64,000 nt of DNA, taken from the NCBI RefSeq assembly GCF_000227115.2, contig NC_016480.1, positions 62,001-126,000 on the forward strand. The letters are read 5' to 3'. Position numbers and translations under genes: made by a program. How positions within the stretch are numbered: the first letter of the stretch is position 1; each line of letters begins with the position of its first letter. The DNA is from Naumovozyma dairenensis CBS 421 (taxonomy: Eukaryota; Ascomycota; Saccharomycetes; Saccharomycetales; Saccharomycetaceae). Below, piece by piece: positions 32,490-43,012 of the stretch. The notes beneath the pieces are model-generated. The model saw only the letters and a list, made by a program, of their open reading frames with translations. It was not told where the DNA came from and made no database searches.

Positions 32490-35255
32490 CTACGTTAAAA
32501 ACGTATTTGAGTTCAAATATCTATTACCTTTATTGTCCAGCATAGAAACAGCAGTAATATTTGGGAACCCAGCAGATGCCAACCCCATACCAGCAGATGC
32601 CAATAATGTACAACCGAATACCAATACTGGTGCTGCCTTTTTGTTACTTAGTTTGTCACCGACTTCTTGGACTAATGGAATAATAATAATAGCAGAGACT
32701 GTATGAGAAACAAATGTACCAACAACTAGCATTAAAATACCAAAAATACATAAAATAGCCATGGTACCGTCATTTTCAATTTTCCTCTGTAGAGCTCTTG
32801 CAATAGTCGCCAATAAACCAGATGATTGAACAGCTTTACCCAATGCAATACCACCCATGGCTAAAATAACAATGGACCATGGGAATGCATTTAAATCTTT
32901 AGTAGTTAATAAACCAGTTGCGAAAAACAAAACAATTGGTAAAATAGCAATTTGACCGGAAGAACCAAATGCTCCTTCAATTTGAGCTTCCACACACCAT
33001 AATAAAATGGTACCTATAGTAACAATAATGACATAATATTGTTTAATAGTAAATCTTGTTTTAATTGGTTTAAATTTAGTTAATTTCGAAGTATTAATTT
33101 TGAAAGTTAAACAAATTAAACCCCATGCTAATAACATAGAAATAATACCTGTAGGTAAAGCTACTGCAAAAAATTGACCCCACCCGATGCCATATGGTTT
33201 TAAATATTCCATTGAGATAATATTTTGTGGAGATGAAATTGGGGATGACATACCACCAATATTAGCAGCCAACGCAACACCAAGAATTAAAGACTGAGCA
33301 AATGGTTTTGAAGCATCCATGGTATCTAAAATTGGTTTCAATAATGAATAAGTTAAAACTGGGGCAGCAACATTTGAAATCCACATAGAAAGGAAGAAAA
33401 CAACCCCCATTGCCATTAAAAGAACATTTCTTGGTTTGGTACCCGCAGCTGCTAGTAACCAAGATGCAAGAACTTTAGCGATATTATATTGTGAAAGAGC
33501 TTCTGCCAATGTAAAACCTGCCAATAAAATCATAATAGTGGATGACCACATTGACGAAAAAATTGTTGAAGAGGCGGTGGTTGCTTTCATAACGGACCCA
33601 TCATCATTTTTCAAAACTCTGAATAGTACTGTCAAAAGAGGAACCAAAAATGCAGTAATATGTAATGGAATAGCTTCACTTGCCCATAGGAAGGCGACAC
33701 ATTCCACTAATGCCATACAACGATGTTCTACTGGATCATTAAAAGTTTTGATACCTAATAGTATACCTGTGACTGTAATAATGAACCCTATTTTAAAAGC
33801 TTTCCAAGTTAAAAACAATTTTGGTATTGGGATAGAGGAAAATGAACCAACCCATTTCAATTTCACGGTGAAGGGTAATGGTAAGTAATAGTATTCCAAA
33901 TTTAATCTTTCTGTAAGAGCGGCATTTGGATCCACTCCATTCAAATCGGTGGTAATATCTTTATGAGATAATAAGCCCAACATATCTTTCCAAGTATTAC
34001 TTCTTTCCCATACGATATGATCATGAAGCAATAATTTCAATTCCTTTTTACAATTTGCAATATTTGATTGTTGATTTGTCATGATAGCATAAAATTCTAC
34101 TAATTTAGTAATTCTTACGCTTAAATTAATCATTGTTTCTCTTTGGAAAATGTATGAATCTTTATAAAATTCTTCAGTTTGTATTAGTTCGTCTTTAATG
34201 TTTAAATGTAAAACTTTGTCACCTTTTTTTGTAATCTTAGTGAAACCCAAACGATTTAATTCTATGAATGATTTTAATTGACAAAGATCAATGTATAAAT
34301 TTATGATTGATTGTTTTAATAATGAATTCTTTTGTGATTTAATATTAACTTGAGAATAATTTAATAATGCAGTATGATCTTGAGCCTCGTCAAATTCACC
34401 ATAATCATAGTCATCGATATCATCTTCATCATCTTCATCTTCGTTTTCATTATTATTGTTTCCCGTTCCATCTAATTCCAGCTCATTCTCATTATTAATC
34501 TGTGTCTGTTCACCAAAAGTTTTCAAAACATTGAAAGTTTTACTACCTGAAATTGGATCTTGTAAATCATTTGTTTCTGAGTTGGAGGGAATTTCATTAG
34601 CTTCTTCTGGGAAAAAATTGAGACTTAGGGTATCCGCAGAAATACCTTCCATTTCTAAATCCTTAATTAAAGCTTCAAATCGTTCATAAAATTTAGCTTC
34701 AGTTCTCTTATAAAAATCATCAACTTTCAATTTTTCCACTGTTAAATTATTTAAGAAAGTATCATATGTGTTTATTATTGTTTTATCATCATCACTTGAA
34801 CTAGAAGATCTACGTGAATCGAAAAGTTTACCATGAACTCTTTTCAAAGCAGAGAATTTTGAAGGTGTAGTTGTGTGGGTATTATTATTATTCTTATTAT
34901 TTTGCTGTTGTGATAATGAAGAATCGTTTTGATGATGCGGTATATCACTTAATTCAAAAGTTTCTTCATGAATCATGTCACCAACAGCGAGTTTACCGTC
35001 AGAGTTAACATTGTTGTTTGTAGATTTCCCGGTAATGGTTGATTTATTATTATGGAATAATTTATTTTTCAATTTTTTACCAAATCTTGAAGATGATCCG
35101 CCAGTGGCATCATCATCGTCATCGTCATTATTATGATTTAGTTTCAATTCATCAGTTTGTAAAGTATAAATCAAATCTTTTAAAGCGTTATAGTCAACAT
35201 AATGACTTTGCCACTCTGGGACAGCGTTATATTTTAAAAAATGGGAGAATCTCAT
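32490..35255 (-). CDS. PHO90: Low-affinity phosphate transporter with SPX domain, frameshifted near its C-terminus
   Basis: Plasma-membrane sodium-independent phosphate carrier of the DASS/SLC13 type. The 921-residue frame has an SPX domain at the N-terminus (MRFSHFLKYNAVPEWQSHYV onward, to about 390, with acidic and Ser-rich inserts) and then about a dozen transmembrane segments. The frame stops at 32490 just after NRYLNSNTFLT. In a neighbouring frame, directly downstream, sequence to a stop at 32399-32401 encodes the expected last helix (PASLLVFVCVITVGYGIM). One base is therefore gained or lost near 32493-32500, in or beside a homopolymer. Position and strand match YJL198W; PHO87 is the duplicate in S. 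cerevisiae. Confidence 0.92.
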   Translation of the reverse strand: MRFSHFLKYNAVPEWQSHYVDYNALKDLIYTLQTDELKLNHNNDDDDDDATGGSSSRFGKKLKNKLFHNNKSTITGKSTNNNVNSDGKLAVGDMIHEETFELSDIPHHQNDSSLSQQQNNKNNNNTHTTTPSKFSALKRVHGKLFDSRRSSSSSDDDKTIINTYDTFLNNLTVEKLKVDDFYKRTEAKFYERFEALIKDLEMEGISADTLSLNFFPEEANEIPSNSETNDLQDPISGSKTFNVLKTFGEQTQINNENELELDGTGNNNNENEDEDDEDDIDDYDYGEFDEAQDHTALLNYSQVNIKSQKNSLLKQSIINLYIDLCQLKSFIELNRLGFTKITKKGDKVLHLNIKDELIQTEEFYKDSYIFQRETMINLSVRITKLVEFYAIMTNQQSNIANCKKELKLLLHDHIVWERSNTWKDMLGLLSHKDITTDLNGVDPNAALTERLNLEYYYLPLPFTVKLKWVGSFSSIPIPKLFLTWKAFKIGFIITVTGILLGIKTFNDPVEHRCMALVECVAFLWASEAIPLHITAFLVPLLTVLFRVLKNDDGSVMKATTASSTIFSSMWSSTIMILLAGFTLAEALSQYNIAKVLASWLLAAAGTKPRNVLLMAMGVVFFLSMWISNVAAPVLTYSLLKPILDTMDASKPFAQSLILGVALAANIGGMSSPISSPQNIISMEYLKPYGIGWGQFFAVALPTGIISMLLAWGLICLTFKINTSKLTKFKPIKTRFTIKQYYVIIVTIGTILLWCVEAQIEGAFGSSGQIAILPIVLFFATGLLTTKDLNAFPWSIVILAMGGIALGKAVQSSGLLATIARALQRKIENDGTMAILCIFGILMLVVGTFVSHTVSAIIIIPLVQEVGDKLSNKKAAPVLVFGCTLLASAGMGLASAGFPNITAVSMLDNKGNRYLNSNTFLT

Positions 35256-35703
35256 GAAAGAAGAAAGATTCTAAAACGTGGTGTACTTTCTTTGTTCCTT
35301 CAAGACCCTGACGTTAATTATTGAGAGGTATTAGCCAAGCCAAAACAAACAAACAAACAAACTCGTGGGATGTTTTTGTTTAATTAATTCTTATAGGTAA
35401 GCAGGTGCCTTTTTATTTAGTAAGTTTATATTTCCCATGTCATGACAAAAACAAGTATGGTGGAATAAAGAAGGAACAATAAGCAGAAAACCTGTTTCTT
35501 TTTTTTCGTTATTTTCTTTTCATGTGGCTTCAGTTTCTATAAAGAGTGTTTGTACGGGGGGGTATCAGCCACCGAGATGATGGGATCGGACCTGAAGAAT
35601 TTCGCAGTTGAAATAATGTAATATAATATAATAGAGTGTAATGTGTAATCAATACGTTTGTTTGTTTGTATGTATATGAAATGAATCTGTCTCCCTCACC
35701 CAC
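35256..35703. other. PHO90 upstream region; last conserved-synteny DNA
   Basis: Contains (CAAA)n near 35342-35361 and a CACGTGGG motif (35701-35708), a perfect Pho4-type site about 450 bp upstream of PHO90, partly overlapping the target duplication of the adjacent element. Conserved gene order ends here. Confidence 0.45.
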
Positions 35704-35711
35704 GTGGGGAG

Positions 35712-36041
35712 CAGGCATGTTACGAGTAGAAATAATTTTCTAGCCTACCCTCTTTTGGCACTTTCTAACCTGGTTCCTACCCTACCTTAAAAAATTTCTA
35801 GCCTACCCCCAGCCCTAGACAAATTTTTTCGTGCGGGGGTTTCTGGGTATTTTTGTTTGGCTTTTTCTCCCACACAGACCCATAACGGATTTTTTTCTAC
35901 CCCTACTTCTAGCCTAAAATTAAAAATTTCTACCCATACTGCAAGCCTAAAATTGAAAATTTCTTCCCCTACTTCTAGCCTAAATTTTGGGTGAAAAATT
36001 CGCGTCTATCCTACCCGCTAGCCGAACCCGTAACATGCCTG
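35712..36041. mobile_element. hAT-like non-autonomous element (MITE), 330 bp
   Basis: Starts with CAGGCATGTTACG (35712-35724) and ends with its exact reverse complement (36029-36041), a perfect 13-bp terminal inverted repeat. It is flanked by an exact 8-bp direct repeat GTGGGGAG (35704-35711 and 36042-36049), the target-duplication length typical of hAT transposons. The interior has no coding capacity and consists of degenerate repeats of TTCTAGCCTAAAATT- and TCTACCC-like units. The intact ends and perfect duplication indicate a fairly recent insertion. The mobilising transposase is not in this element. Confidence 0.85.
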
Positions 36042-36049
36042 GTGGGGAG

Positions 36050-36918
36050 GCAGAGGGAGGGAACCAATTTCACAAACTATTTTCTGCGGGTTGGTCTTTG
36101 TTCCCTCAGGCGCCAACTTTGAATTTTTTTTTTGTTTTCGAGAATATATTAATTCCACTCTGTTTCCGCGTGGGGGCCGAGAAATGGAACCAAAAGAGGG
36201 GACACGGAAGAGACTTCCTGGATGAGATGAGATGAGATGGGACGGGACGGGACGGGAATATGTTCACGGCTGTTGCAAAGAAAAAGTATCCTCCAATACT
36301 CTTAAGGGTAGGTGACAGCTCCATAGGTGTGGCTGTTACTGAGACACTTCTTGTCCAGTGACTGCCTGAGACTGAGTGTCAGTACGTTATTGCTAGTCTA
36401 GATTATTATAAAGAATGCCCAATTATAAATGTTTTAATGAACATGTAGCTAGACCCTAAGTAATGTCAAACACACGCGACACCCCATAATATGTTGAACG
36501 GATATATATGCCCATCACTTGCAAAAGTTCAAGTTCTTTTGTTATTCGTATGTGACAACCATATTTTTGAAAGAACTCCATGGCCCAATAACTGCAGTTC
36601 CCAATTGATCTTGTGAACGCATGTTATGATCTTTGATAATGTTACTCATTGCGGAAATTTCTTAATATTTTGGCTTACGAAAAATCAATTAACGTACGTA
36701 ACTTGCTATATAATAGCTTTTTTCAACTTCCTTAATTATACAAATAGTGACAGTATTCCAAGGTTGAAAAGTTTCATATCTAAAGACCCTACTTCTCGAT
36801 ATTCACAAAAAAAAAAACGATAAAAATAATGGAGAAGAAAAGTTATGAAATTATTGATGAATCTTGTGGGATGTTAGCCAGATTGCTGAATGCCTTACAG
36901 TATGTTTATTATTTACCA
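36050..36918. other. Accessory intergenic with short GA-rich repeats
   Basis: Contains tandem GATGA and GGGAC repeats at about 36221-36258. No supported gene; several short frames overlap without protein-like features. Confidence 0.45.
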
Positions 36919-38079
36919 CTAAATAACATTACTCATATAATGAAAATAATAACAAAAAAAGCTAAAGATGATTAATAAATAACATGAAGTTACATTATCT
37001 ATAAGAAAAAAATTTAACCATCTAAAAAAGGGTAGGAAAAAGTGATATATAGAACTAACGTATCCCTTGAGAACTTCGTATAAATAACGCACTTTGTAGT
37101 GGATGATATCTACTGCATCCCTCTGGAATGCTGAGGGGATTAGTAAAAACCATGCATTTGATAAGCATACACCAATCAAAAACATGAAAACCTTCTTCAT
37201 TTTACTTAGATTCTCCATTTCTAAAATACTTGTCAGCACTGGATCAACCAGCTTCATCCCTGTTTGTATTAATACGACTAAAGCAGCAAATAGTAATGAA
37301 GGCAACTGAGGGTGTATTTCATTATAGAGTACACCCTTGGAGTCAAATATCGTCTTTTTTGGAACTATGATCGCCCCAAGAATGCGTCTTTTTATTTCTT
37401 CACGTCCGTCTTCGTCAATTCCATCAGCAATATTGAAGTTACATAACAACGTCTTAGGGACTCTGTCTAATAATTCATCAATCCTCGTCAGGCTATTAAT
37501 CTCTTCACGGAATTCGTCTGTAGTCTTATTGGTGGGTAGCCTATAGCCTCCTTCCCAATCTTCAATTCCTTTCTGGAAAAGAAGGGTAAGTCTGCAAATA
37601 GACCGCTGAAAGTACCATTCAATACCAGCTCGATACGTGATACCCCTGCCGAATTCATCTAGCAGCTCACCAGGGATAATACTGTCGAAAATACCACTCT
37701 CCAAACTAACTACTACATCACATCCCACCTTTAAGAAGAATGCTTTTGCAAAGTGTAAATATTGGTCTTTATAAAACAAGGTCCCCACTGATTCGTTTGG
37801 ATCTAAATGAGCCTTATATAAAGCATGGTAAAACGAAGGGACCAAAAATATTCTGGTGCTGTCACCTCCGGTTCCTAAACACTCAAAGAATTGCTCTCCA
37901 CTTATTTTTTTGATGGAACCATCAATAATCTCAATGATCCTGTACGTAAATGCTGCATAGGAAGCTTTTGATGGGAGCTCCTTGGATCTATACGACATGT
38001 GACGGGACATATCTTCATCCATACTTTTCAAAGCATCCTTATCATAATAAAAAATTGGATGTATAATCTGTTGTGACAT
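36919..38079 (-). CDS. Unknown membrane protein, subtelomeric-type family (copy 1)
   Basis: I do not recognise this 386-residue protein. The first about 250 residues are soluble-looking and conserved with a second copy at 63.3 kb (shared blocks such as RIIEIIDG, FLVPSFYH and LYK). The C-terminal third has three to four hydrophobic segments (about 256-275, 293-315, 345-385), so it is probably membrane-anchored. No enzymatic motif is visible. The start MSQQIIHPIF fits the alignment with the other copy. It lies just beyond the conserved block, between two repeat-rich patches, and belongs to the accessory region. A lineage-restricted multicopy family is the best description. Confidence 0.75.
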   Translation of the reverse strand: MSQQIIHPIFYYDKDALKSMDEDMSRHMSYRSKELPSKASYAAFTYRIIEIIDGSIKKISGEQFFECLGTGGDSTRIFLVPSFYHALYKAHLDPNESVGTLFYKDQYLHFAKAFFLKVGCDVVVSLESGIFDSIIPGELLDEFGRGITYRAGIEWYFQRSICRLTLLFQKGIEDWEGGYRLPTNKTTDEFREEINSLTRIDELLDRVPKTLLCNFNIADGIDEDGREEIKRRILGAIIVPKKTIFDSKGVLYNEIHPQLPSLLFAALVVLIQTGMKLVDPVLTSILEMENLSKMKKVFMFLIGVCLSNAWFLLIPSAFQRDAVDIIHYKVRYLYEVLKGYVSSIYHFFLPFFRWLNFFLIDNVTSCYLLIIFSFFCYYFHYMSNVI

Positions 38080-38519
38080 TTTTTGAGTTTCTCTTGATAG
38101 TGTTTAATATTCTTTTCCTTCTTACCAGTGAGTGAGTATATTATTTGACGTTATATGGTATACGATATTAAACAGTTCAGATATTTTCATAATTCAAGAG
38201 CCTGAAGAACTCACTTTATATACAATTACATTTGCCACCAACAGGAAATACGACTAATACTATACAACTGTTGGAGAACGATTTTGTTATACCCAAGGAC
38301 ACAAAAACGGTACGATGTCCGGATATTAAGTATATATGCATGTAAGTACGTACGTACGTTATTGACAGTTCTTCGTTAGGAGATCTGCACACGCGTTATT
38401 AGGCACGGACCGTACACGGTGTACGTAACGCTTTTCTCCGGGGGCCCGTTATAGCTCCGGACTTTCTGTTCTACATATTGGAAATTTCCGAGACCGGGGA
38501 AAATATGCGGCGTTGGAAC
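38080..38519. other. Intergenic upstream of the membrane-protein gene
   Basis: Contains a GTAC-rich stretch (about 38344-38358) and a GC-richer segment at 38390-38460. No gene seen. Confidence 0.4.
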
Positions 38520-38844
38520 CAGACATGGGGGGGGGGTAGAAAATATTTTCTACCATTCCAAAAAATAGTCCCACCCCCATACTTTTTCAACATCCAGATG
38601 GAAATAAAAATTTCAACCCCACCCCAACCCCATTTATAGAATGTTGAATATATCTTAATATGGTCTTTTTTTACCTTAATTACTAGTCATCATAAAAATA
38701 TTTTGGTTATCTATATGCACCCCCAAATTTTTGGTTCTACCCCCCCCCCCGCTGGCCCCAAATTGGAGACCTTCTAGCCCGGCTTCTAGCCTCCAAATTT
38801 TTAATCCAACCCATCCCCCCTACCCAACCCTTCCCAGGGCTGGG
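38520..38844. repeat. C/A-rich low-complexity patch, possible eroded relative of the 35.7-kb MITE
   Basis: About 325 bp with G10 and C11 homopolymers and units such as CTTCTAGCCTCCAAATTTTTAA that closely resemble the interior of the 330-bp element at 35.7 kb. The left edge CAGACATGGGGG resembles that element's end. The right edge has CAGCCCTGGG on the reverse strand. No matching target duplication was found, so it may be an old, eroded copy. Confidence 0.4.
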
Positions 38845-39604
38845 CACACATCCTGTGGCTCTAGTCTCGCAATTAGCAGATGCAATTCTAGGAATTGTGC
38901 TTTTGTACGGAATATGGTGCTCTAGCTAAGCATCAACTACACTCGCTCATCTTCATACTACCTCCAAGAAGTTCATCTCAAATGCGTGATTTGACTGCAA
39001 AATCCGGAGGGTACGTGCCCCGCAACGATTAACAATCAGAGGATATATGATCTTTAATTAACTTCCTCAGGAACATGTTATCTTATCTATAGTGTTGCGT
39101 ATATAGCTTTATAGAAGTTCTTAATAAGTGTCCAACAGTCCAGCAGTTGGCAACTTGGTAAAAGAAGAAATAAATTTGAGGACCATTTCCGTTGGCATTA
39201 GGCAAGAATAGAAATGGTATCAGGACCAGCACAATGCTCAGTTCAATATGCTTTAACATAATTGAGGAATAACAAAAAATTTAATAGAATTGCATCTGGC
39301 CCTCTATTACAGTTGAAAGGCTGTGTATGTCTTGCCCTCTTGACAAGGGTGTAGTGCTCCGAGAAAGTCTGAACTGTCTAGTAAAACCTTGGAAGATAAA
39401 TCTTACTTTTATCGAAGTTGTAGCATACGTTATCTGCTTGCTCTAGTAAAAAAATCTAATAAAACCGATGGAAAGTTGGAACAGATGCAGGGTTTCCTGA
39501 GAGTGCACGTTAGAAAAGGAATTAACAATCATCATTCTCGTATAGGATCAAAATCACTAGCAAACTTCAGAGATGATTACTGGTCTCCTGAAGTGGCAGT
39601 TTCA

Positions 39605-40635
39605 TTAACAGGAATGATGTAGTAATGCAATTTTTGCTGGATTGTTAGTTTCATGATAAAAAGGTGAGACTTGTGACTCGAAATGATTAGACTTCTTCTA
39701 AGTGTACACTTTCACAGTACGCATGGTTTGTGTTCTCAAGTAGTTCAGAAAATGTCGAGTATTCCAATTTATCACCCAACATGTATCTCATTTTCAACAT
39801 AAAATAAGCTTGGTAAGTTTGACGTTCCTCCTTTGTGACGTCTTCACAATGATCCACTTCCATATATTCTTGCTTGGAATCGTTCCCATGCGGAGAAGGG
39901 ATGACATATATTTCATATGGTGGGTCAAAAAAGACACTTAAGACTTTATCCATCGTTGGTTTATAGCCACGTCGGATTGCTCGAATTCTGTAAACAATCA
40001 ACAAATCCCTATATATTATTGCATCCTCTGGAGAAAACCCATAAAAAATGGCTTGAAGTGGAATGCTGGAATATTGAGAGGGCGGTAAGTATAAAATTTT
40101 ATTTGGTTTCATTGGGTGCTCATGTATCTTATAGGATCCTTTATAACAATAGCCCTCATATTGAACATTTGCCCGGTAATGTATATAACGGAGAAAGCCG
40201 TTCAGCTCTAGATTTCCAATTTCGTACTTGATGTTCAATAATTCTTTACCTGTTTCTTCGATATCACAGGAATAAAAAGCTTGTTCCTTATAAAGATTTG
40301 GACCTAAGACAAGTAGAGTGGGATTGCCACCTTTTAACATCAACTTGTGAAACGGAGCCTCTACGACAGGGCCAGGGAAGCTACGCCCTGTATCAGTTAA
40401 GAAATACTTCATGATACATTCTTTGAAAATCCAATGAGACGATTCTCGGTTATCCAGAGCAAAAGTAGTAGGTTCATCTAAAATCCAATTATCTTGTTTT
40501 ACGGAAAATGTATTTGCAGTAGATGTACTGTTATTTAGAGAAATAATTTGGAAGAAACCACCAAATATTACTTTTTCTTCTTGACTCCGAAAAGGGCTTC
40601 CTTAACTTCAATCCATTGACAGTGACAAGGTCCAT
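39605..40635 (-). pseudogene. Unknown soluble protein family, copy 1 (two frameshifts)
   Basis: Copy of the gene intact at 59735-60754. From the ATG at 40635 the frame matches copies 2 and 3 until about 40533. There an extra base (TCTAAATAAC against TCTAATAAC) creates a stop. The frame resumes and is open as 241 codons from 40412 to 39687. A second one-base shift near the end gives an early stop at 39687; without it the frame would run to 39605-39607, ending like copy 3. I see no known domain. Otherwise well conserved, so inactivation is recent or reflects consensus errors. Confidence 0.75.
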
Positions 40636-40871
40636 GGTAAAGTGTGTTTGTTGGCATTTGTTCCTGTGTCAGCTTCTGATTGGGACATATATCAGCTTGA
40701 AAGAATCTTCGTAATGGTGCTAGTTATGGATGCCAACCTCCGTTCTGTTCGATCATTGATGGTAGGCAATGTTTCTGAAAAAAGTTGATCTATTTATGTA
40801 AATACTGTAACTTCATCCATCTGCTGTGAGAATAGAAAAACGCGGAAGGCTGTGAATATCCGCGTAAGCCA

Positions 40872-41279
40872 TTGCGATTCAACGACAACAAGGGACAAGG
40901 AATCGCTGTGTACTGTACTATACTATACTATACACTGCAACCTATAGTATGGCTGAGAGAATATAGGTCAAATACACTTATCAAATACACCATATCTATC
41001 AACTTTGGTCAGATTGACCTATTGGATATTGATATCGTAACAACCACCCTCAATTCTTGGTTGCTTGCATCGCCAACAATTAGCCATTTGAGTATCACAT
41101 TCCACTTTACGGGGTCTACAAATCGCACAGCCAACGTACCTTCTATGTCAATAATTGCTCACGTTTATTCCTCTATTTATACATTCACTTTGATTCCTGA
41201 TACGGACTTATTTCTGATAGCTTCCCCATCCTATTGCGAACCTTTTGATCTTAACAAAACTAATCAAAAATCAGAATGA
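40872..41279 (+). pseudogene. Conserved upstream antisense reading frame, possible gene relic
   Basis: 135-codon frame divergent from the unknown soluble gene. Its C-terminal 60 codons are recognisable also upstream of copy 2 (53150-53368, minus strand) with mostly conservative differences. Upstream of copy 3 (about 59090-59340) it is broken by indels and a stop. The central part (LDIDIVTTTLNSWLL) resembles a leucine-rich segment. This could be a small gene decaying in parallel, or chance open sequence within a duplicated block. Confidence 0.3.
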
Positions 41280-41617
41280 TAAATACCACACATATTAATT
41301 CGTAGCAGACATAAAGAAAAAAATGGTTTTCTTCATAATTCTTATTCTCGATTTCTTATTGAAGAAGTAATAAGACAATACAAAAGAAAAGAAGGAACTG
41401 AAATTTTTCATATTTGGAGAGCTATCAGTAGAAAAGAACAACCAGAACTTCGATAAAGGTAACCCATTACCTTACTCTCCAATGAGTTCTCAATTTACCT
41501 CAAAATGATTACTCCTAGTTGACCATCCAGAAGACGTTTTTGCAAAAAAGTCCATTTCACGAGATGCAGACATCCAGGAGTATCAGAGTTCATTCTTGCT
41601 GAATATTCATAATTGTG

Positions 41618-41662
41618 TATTTATTTATTTAATATTATATAATATAATATAATATAATATAT
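41618..41662. repeat. A/T-rich TAATA repeat
   Basis: Tandem AATAT/TATAA units over about 45 bp in the left outer arm. Confidence 0.8.
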
Positions 41663-42300
41663 AGATGCAGCTACCTAACAAATTATCAAAACAATAACAA
41701 TAATAATCAAGTTATTACATTCGTGGCAAATGGGTTTATAAGGGAATTTCAACTTGAAGAATATAAGAGATAAGACTCTTTATAACATTATTCGGTTACA
41801 CTGTTCTGTCGTTTGTGTGAAATATATATAAGTACAGACAATTATTAGAAGTAGCTTATAATAGAAACTCTAAAACAATATATCCGCCGACAAAAATGTC
41901 CTAGAATCTATTCCTTATGCTGATTTGAGCCCATCTCAGAGGCCAGAGACTGTTACACGACCCCTGTAAAATAGACTTACTTCATAACCAATAAATTGGG
42001 TAAAAAATTTAATCTAAGTACATGCATTCCGCACCCTACAAACTGATATTTGAAAACGCAAAGTGACTAATAAATGCCACTTCTGGAATTCATTTAACCA
42101 GCATACAACTCTTGTTTTTTTCCTGAATGCAACACAGACTTTAATTAAATCCTTAATGCTACTACTTTTTGTTGAGAAACTATCAGTTGAAAATTAAATA
42201 AGCTCTTGTGATACTTTCTTCCAAGGTAAGGTAAGCCCCAGTGCACCTAACGTAATAGCGTCTGAGCAAAAACTGAGCAAAACGTTAATTGACGTGACAA

Positions 42301-42603
42301 TTGGTACAGAAAACATTTGGTAAATTATTAAAATTCCATGAAAAAAGCCCTACGTGACTCTTTCTTGAATAGCATATTTAGCTACTTGTTGATTTTAATA
42401 TAGTACGTAAGTAAATATCAGGTGCTGATTCCATATATGAAAACCTGTTAAATGATCGGGGGTTTTATTCAAGGACGACTAATAGACATTCAAAAGTAAA
42501 GAAGTATTTCTTTAATCAATGTTTCCTTTCGTGAATTGTAAAATTATCCAATATTTGCTATTACTTCACTTAAATTTATATTTACACTTCCAGAAATAAT
42601 AGA
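42301..42603. other. Intergenic beside the left LTR
   Basis: No gene or recognisable element. Confidence 0.4.
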
Positions 42604-43012
42604 TGAGATTTTGGTATCTTATCTTGTGGAGCAATATCAGATTTATATGTTTCGATCATTTATTAATAATATTCAATGTTTTCTTCGTGGTTTTTTATAT
42701 ATTATATAATTAAAAGTGTATTTAAACTAATACCTAACATTCTTGCATTTCATGTCCTTTATATAATTTCTCATTTGGACAGAAATATTATCTTCACATA
42801 AGAGCCGGAGATATTCAGACGTAGTCGGATAAGCCTATTCTAATCATAAATTTTTCTAGAATATTCTACAACTTTTCTGTTATTTTCTAGAATCATATTT
42901 CGTAATGTTCCATAGAGTTCCAGAACTTATGTTCTATCTTGGATCTACTCTATGACTAATCTTGCTCTTAATATTCTTATCCTATGCATCTATAGAATAT
43001 TCGGTTCCAGCA
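42604..43012 (-). mobile_element. Solo LTR, Ty1/copia type (left)
   Basis: About 409 bp, nearly identical to 51657-52069 and in the same orientation. Read on the minus strand it begins TGCTGGAACCG and ends AAAATCTCA, as Ty1-like LTRs do, and contains a TATATAAAG-like TATA box. No internal retrotransposon sequence adjoins it. No clear 5-bp target duplication is present, so it may be truncated at its edge or have recombined. Confidence 0.75.

Larger units (their letters stand above)
39110..42300. repeat. Left outer arm of the 16-kb palindrome
   Basis: Inverted, diverged copy of about 52.3-55.2 kb (for example, the stretch at about 41640-41830 matches the reverse of 52650-52830). It contains a decayed copy of the unknown soluble gene with about 500 bp of its 3' flank and more than 1 kb of its 5' flank. 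A third, direct copy lies at about 59.1-61.26 kb. Identity is clearly lower than in the inner arms. Confidence 0.8.

Noticed and set aside
32473..34689. Plus-strand frames opposite PHO90
   Set aside because: Antisense shadows of a conserved coding region without independent features.
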